A stretch of 5,949 bases of DNA from assembly GCA_039805565.1 (NCBI GenBank), contig JBDLTZ010000262.1, forward strand, positions 1-5,949. Reading direction: 5' to 3'. Source of the DNA: CALJIC01 sp039805565. Its GTDB lineage: Bacteria > Chloroflexota > Chloroflexia > Chloroflexales > Roseiflexaceae. The notes below the pieces were generated by a model. It saw nothing but the letters and a program-made list of their open reading frames with translations. It was not told the DNA's origin and did no database searches. Positions within the stretch are counted from its first letter, which is position 1; each line of letters opens with the position of its first letter. Positions 4,325-5,949 of this stretch are shown here, piece after piece. Position numbers and translations under genes: made by a program.

Positions 4325-5949
4325 ATGAAACAGGTACCCCTCGGCAAGTACTGGGCGCTACTTGCCGTGTACCTCAGGCCGCTGTGGAAGAAGGTGAGCC
4401 TGCTGGCCGTCCTGGTGCTCGGCGTTACCACCCTGCAGGTCGCCAACCCGCAGATCATCCGCTACGTGCTGGACACCGCGCAGGGCAGCGGCGACATGCG
4501 GCCGCTGTTCCTGGCCGGGCTCGTGTTCCTCGGCTCCGCCGTGCTGCTCCAGGTGGCCACCGTGGCCTCGACCTACGTCAGCGAGGACGTGGGCTGGACC
4601 AGCACCAACCGCCTGCGCGCCGACCTGGCACTGCACTGCATGCGGCTCGATCAGGCCTTCCACAACGACCGCACGCCCGGCGAGATGATCGAGCGCATCG
4701 ACGGCGACATCGCCAACCTGGCGATCTTCTTCTCACAGTTCGTGGTGCGCGTGCTCGGCAGCCTGCTGCTGCTGGTCGGCGTGCTGATCGCGCTGGCGAT
4801 CGAGGACTGGCGCATCAGCCTGGCGCTGGCGGCCTACGCCTGCGTCGCGCTGTTCGTGCTGGCGCGCATGCAGGGGTTCGCCGAGCCGCGCTGGAAGGCC
4901 GCGCGCGAGGCCAGCGCGCAGCTGTTCGGCTTCGTCGAGGAGCAGCTGGCCGGTACCGAGGACGTGCGCGCCAGCGGCGCGGGGGCCTACACCCTCCGCA
5001 ATCTGTTCCGCCTGGGCCGCGAGCGCCTCACCTCCGAGCGTAGCGCCGGCGTGGCCAACACCTACTTCGTGATGACCTGGCTCGGCCTTTTCACCATCGG
5101 CCAGGTGATCGCCTACACCGGCGGCTACTACCTGCACCGCGACGGGCTGCTGACAATCGGCGCGGTCTACCTGATCCTGTACTACACCGACGCGATCTAC
5201 CGCCCGCTCGAGCAGATCACCGAGCAGATCCAGAACCTCCAGAAAGCCGGCGCCAGCATCGACCGCGTCAACGAGCTGTACCACACCGCGCCGACCGTGC
5301 TCGACGGCCCGCGCGATCTCCCCGACGGGGCGCTCGGCGTGACCTTCGACGCGGTGAGCTTCAGCTACGAGGCGGCGCACGCGGCGGCACGTGCCGAAGG
5401 CCAACGGCCGGCGACCGAAGGCCAACGACCGACACCCAACGACGAAGGGCTGACGACCGAGGTGTCTTCGTCGCTGGTCCTCGGCCCTTCGTCTGGCACA
5501 GCCCCGTCGCCCAACGAGCACAAGCGCGTCCTCCACGACGTCTCGTTCTCGCTCGCGCCGGGCGAGGTGCTCGGGCTGCTCGGGCGCACCGGCAGCGGCA
5601 AGACCACCGTGACGCGCCTGCTGTTCCGCCTGTACGAGCCGACCGCCGGCGCGATCTACCTCGGCGACGGCACGCTGGTGGAGCTGCGCGACACGAAGCT
5701 CGACGACCTGCGCGCGCGCGTGGGGATCGTGACGCAGGATGTGCAGCTCTTCCGCGCCTCGGTGCGCGATAATCTGACCTTCTTCGACCGCAGCATCCCC
5801 GACGAGAAGATTGTCGCGGCGCTCGAGGACCTGGGCATGGGCGGGTGGCTACGCGGCATGCCGCGCGGGCTGGACAGCGAGCTCAGCGCGGGCGTGGCCG
5901 GGCTCTCGGCGGGCGAGGCGCAGCTGCTGGCCTTCACGCGCGTCTTCCT
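4325..5949 (+). CDS. ABC exporter half-transporter, fused membrane and ATPase domains (3' truncated by window edge)
   Basis: Type I (subfamily B, MsbA-like) ABC exporter; two such chains form the pump. 541 codons are visible and the frame runs off the right edge. The membrane domain spans about 1-315, with hydrophobic segments near 22-42, 62-84, 135-158, 162-182, 245-268 and 275-292. The ATPase domain starts with GVTFDAVSFSY (338-348; Tyr348 is the likely A-loop residue). Walker A is GRTGSGKTT (420-428, Lys426), the Q-loop is TQDVQLF (470-476, Gln471), and the signature is LSAGE (527-531) instead of LSGGQ. Walker B, D-loop and H-loop lie beyond the window. Tyr348 to Lys426 is 78 residues where about 30 is usual, because of a repeat-encoded insert (about 349-400). 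The altered signature suggests one half of a heterodimer, whose partner could lie just downstream (inference). The start is ATG 4325, directly after an in-frame stop. The substrate is unknown. Confidence 0.94.
   Translation, partial: MKQVPLGKYWALLAVYLRPLWKKVSLLAVLVLGVTTLQVANPQIIRYVLDTAQGSGDMRPLFLAGLVFLGSAVLLQVATVASTYVSEDVGWTSTNRLRADLALHCMRLDQAFHNDRTPGEMIERIDGDIANLAIFFSQFVVRVLGSLLLLVGVLIALAIEDWRISLALAAYACVALFVLARMQGFAEPRWKAAREASAQLFGFVEEQLAGTEDVRASGAGAYTLRNLFRLGRERLTSERSAGVANTYFVMTWLGLFTIGQVIAYTGGYYLHRDGLLTIGAVYLILYYTDAIYRPLEQITEQIQNLQKAGASIDRVNELYHTAPTVLDGPRDLPDGALGVTFDAVSFSYEAAHAAARAEGQRPATEGQRPTPNDEGLTTEVSSSLVLGPSSGTAPSPNEHKRVLHDVSFSLAPGEVLGLLGRTGSGKTTVTRLLFRLYEPTAGAIYLGDGTLVELRDTKLDDLRARVGIVTQDVQLFRASVRDNLTFFDRSIPDEKIVAALEDLGMGGWLRGMPRGLDSELSAGVAGLSAGEAQLLAFTRVF
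5393..5497. repeat. Degenerate heptamer repeat block inside the exporter gene, reversing polarity midway
   Basis: From 5393 to 5462 the DNA reads as ten 7-bp units of the type RCCRAMG, such as GCCGAAG, GCCAACG, ACCGAAG, GCCAACG. From about 5463 to 5497 the same kind of unit appears on the other strand (reverse-complement units GACGAAG, GGCCGAG, GACCAGC, GACGAAG). The two halves can fold back: GACGAAGGGC at 5441-5450 is the exact reverse complement of 5484-5493. A 13-bp direct repeat (CCGAAGGCCAACG at 5394-5406 and 5415-5427) lies 21 bp apart. That is three heptamers or seven codons, giving the peptide repeat AEGQRPA/TEGQRPT. The block is read through in frame by the exporter gene. Confidence 0.8.

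Noticed and set aside
4312..5043. GTG-started 243-residue + strand frame over the exporter start
   Set aside because: It is out of frame with the exporter, which shows clear membrane and ATPase motifs from ATG 4325 onward; the alternative reading is Arg/Ala/Gly-rich noise.
4733..5536. 267-residue open frame on the - strand opposite the exporter
   Set aside because: No recognisable domain, and it is antisense to well-supported exporter sequence.

Overview
The window is GC-rich DNA with codons ending mostly in G or C. It holds five protein genes, all on the + strand: three acetyltransferases of the GNAT superfamily and two ABC-type membrane transport proteins. No RNA gene, CRISPR array or transposase is visible. 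The gene set, the repeat-rich GC hairpins between genes and the heptamer-type repeat near the right end suggest a member of the Chloroflexota, perhaps a Roseiflexus/Chloroflexus relative. That placement is an inference from style, not from a marker gene.

Layout, left to right: (1) 2-940, a two-domain GNAT protein whose 5' end lies outside the window. (2) 941-1172, a gap made largely of a 79-bp tandem repeat rich in hairpins. (3) 1173-2033, an ABC-2 type permease with about six membrane segments and no ATPase gene beside it. (4) 2119-2655, a RimJ/RimL-type GNAT. (5) 2778-4151, a 457-residue Eis-like GNAT with a C-terminal SCP2-like domain. (6) 4152-4324, a gap with several GC-rich hairpins and a 14-bp perfect palindrome. 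(7) 4325 to the right edge, an ABC exporter half-transporter (membrane domain fused to ATPase) that is cut off just after its signature motif.

All genes point the same way, with gaps of 232, 85, 122 and 173 bp. The set may therefore be read together, but the gaps are long enough for internal promoters or attenuators. No convincing -35/-10 promoter could be read. The combination of small-molecule or protein acetylation with export suggests tailoring, detoxification or resistance, but no substrate can be named.

The most striking feature is in the exporter. Between the A-loop tyrosine and the Walker A motif its ATPase domain carries about 48 extra residues. They are encoded by degenerate 7-bp repeats that reverse strand polarity halfway, and their codon use is unlike the rest of the gene. 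This looks like a dispersed repeat element that entered, or expanded within, a coding sequence and stayed in frame.
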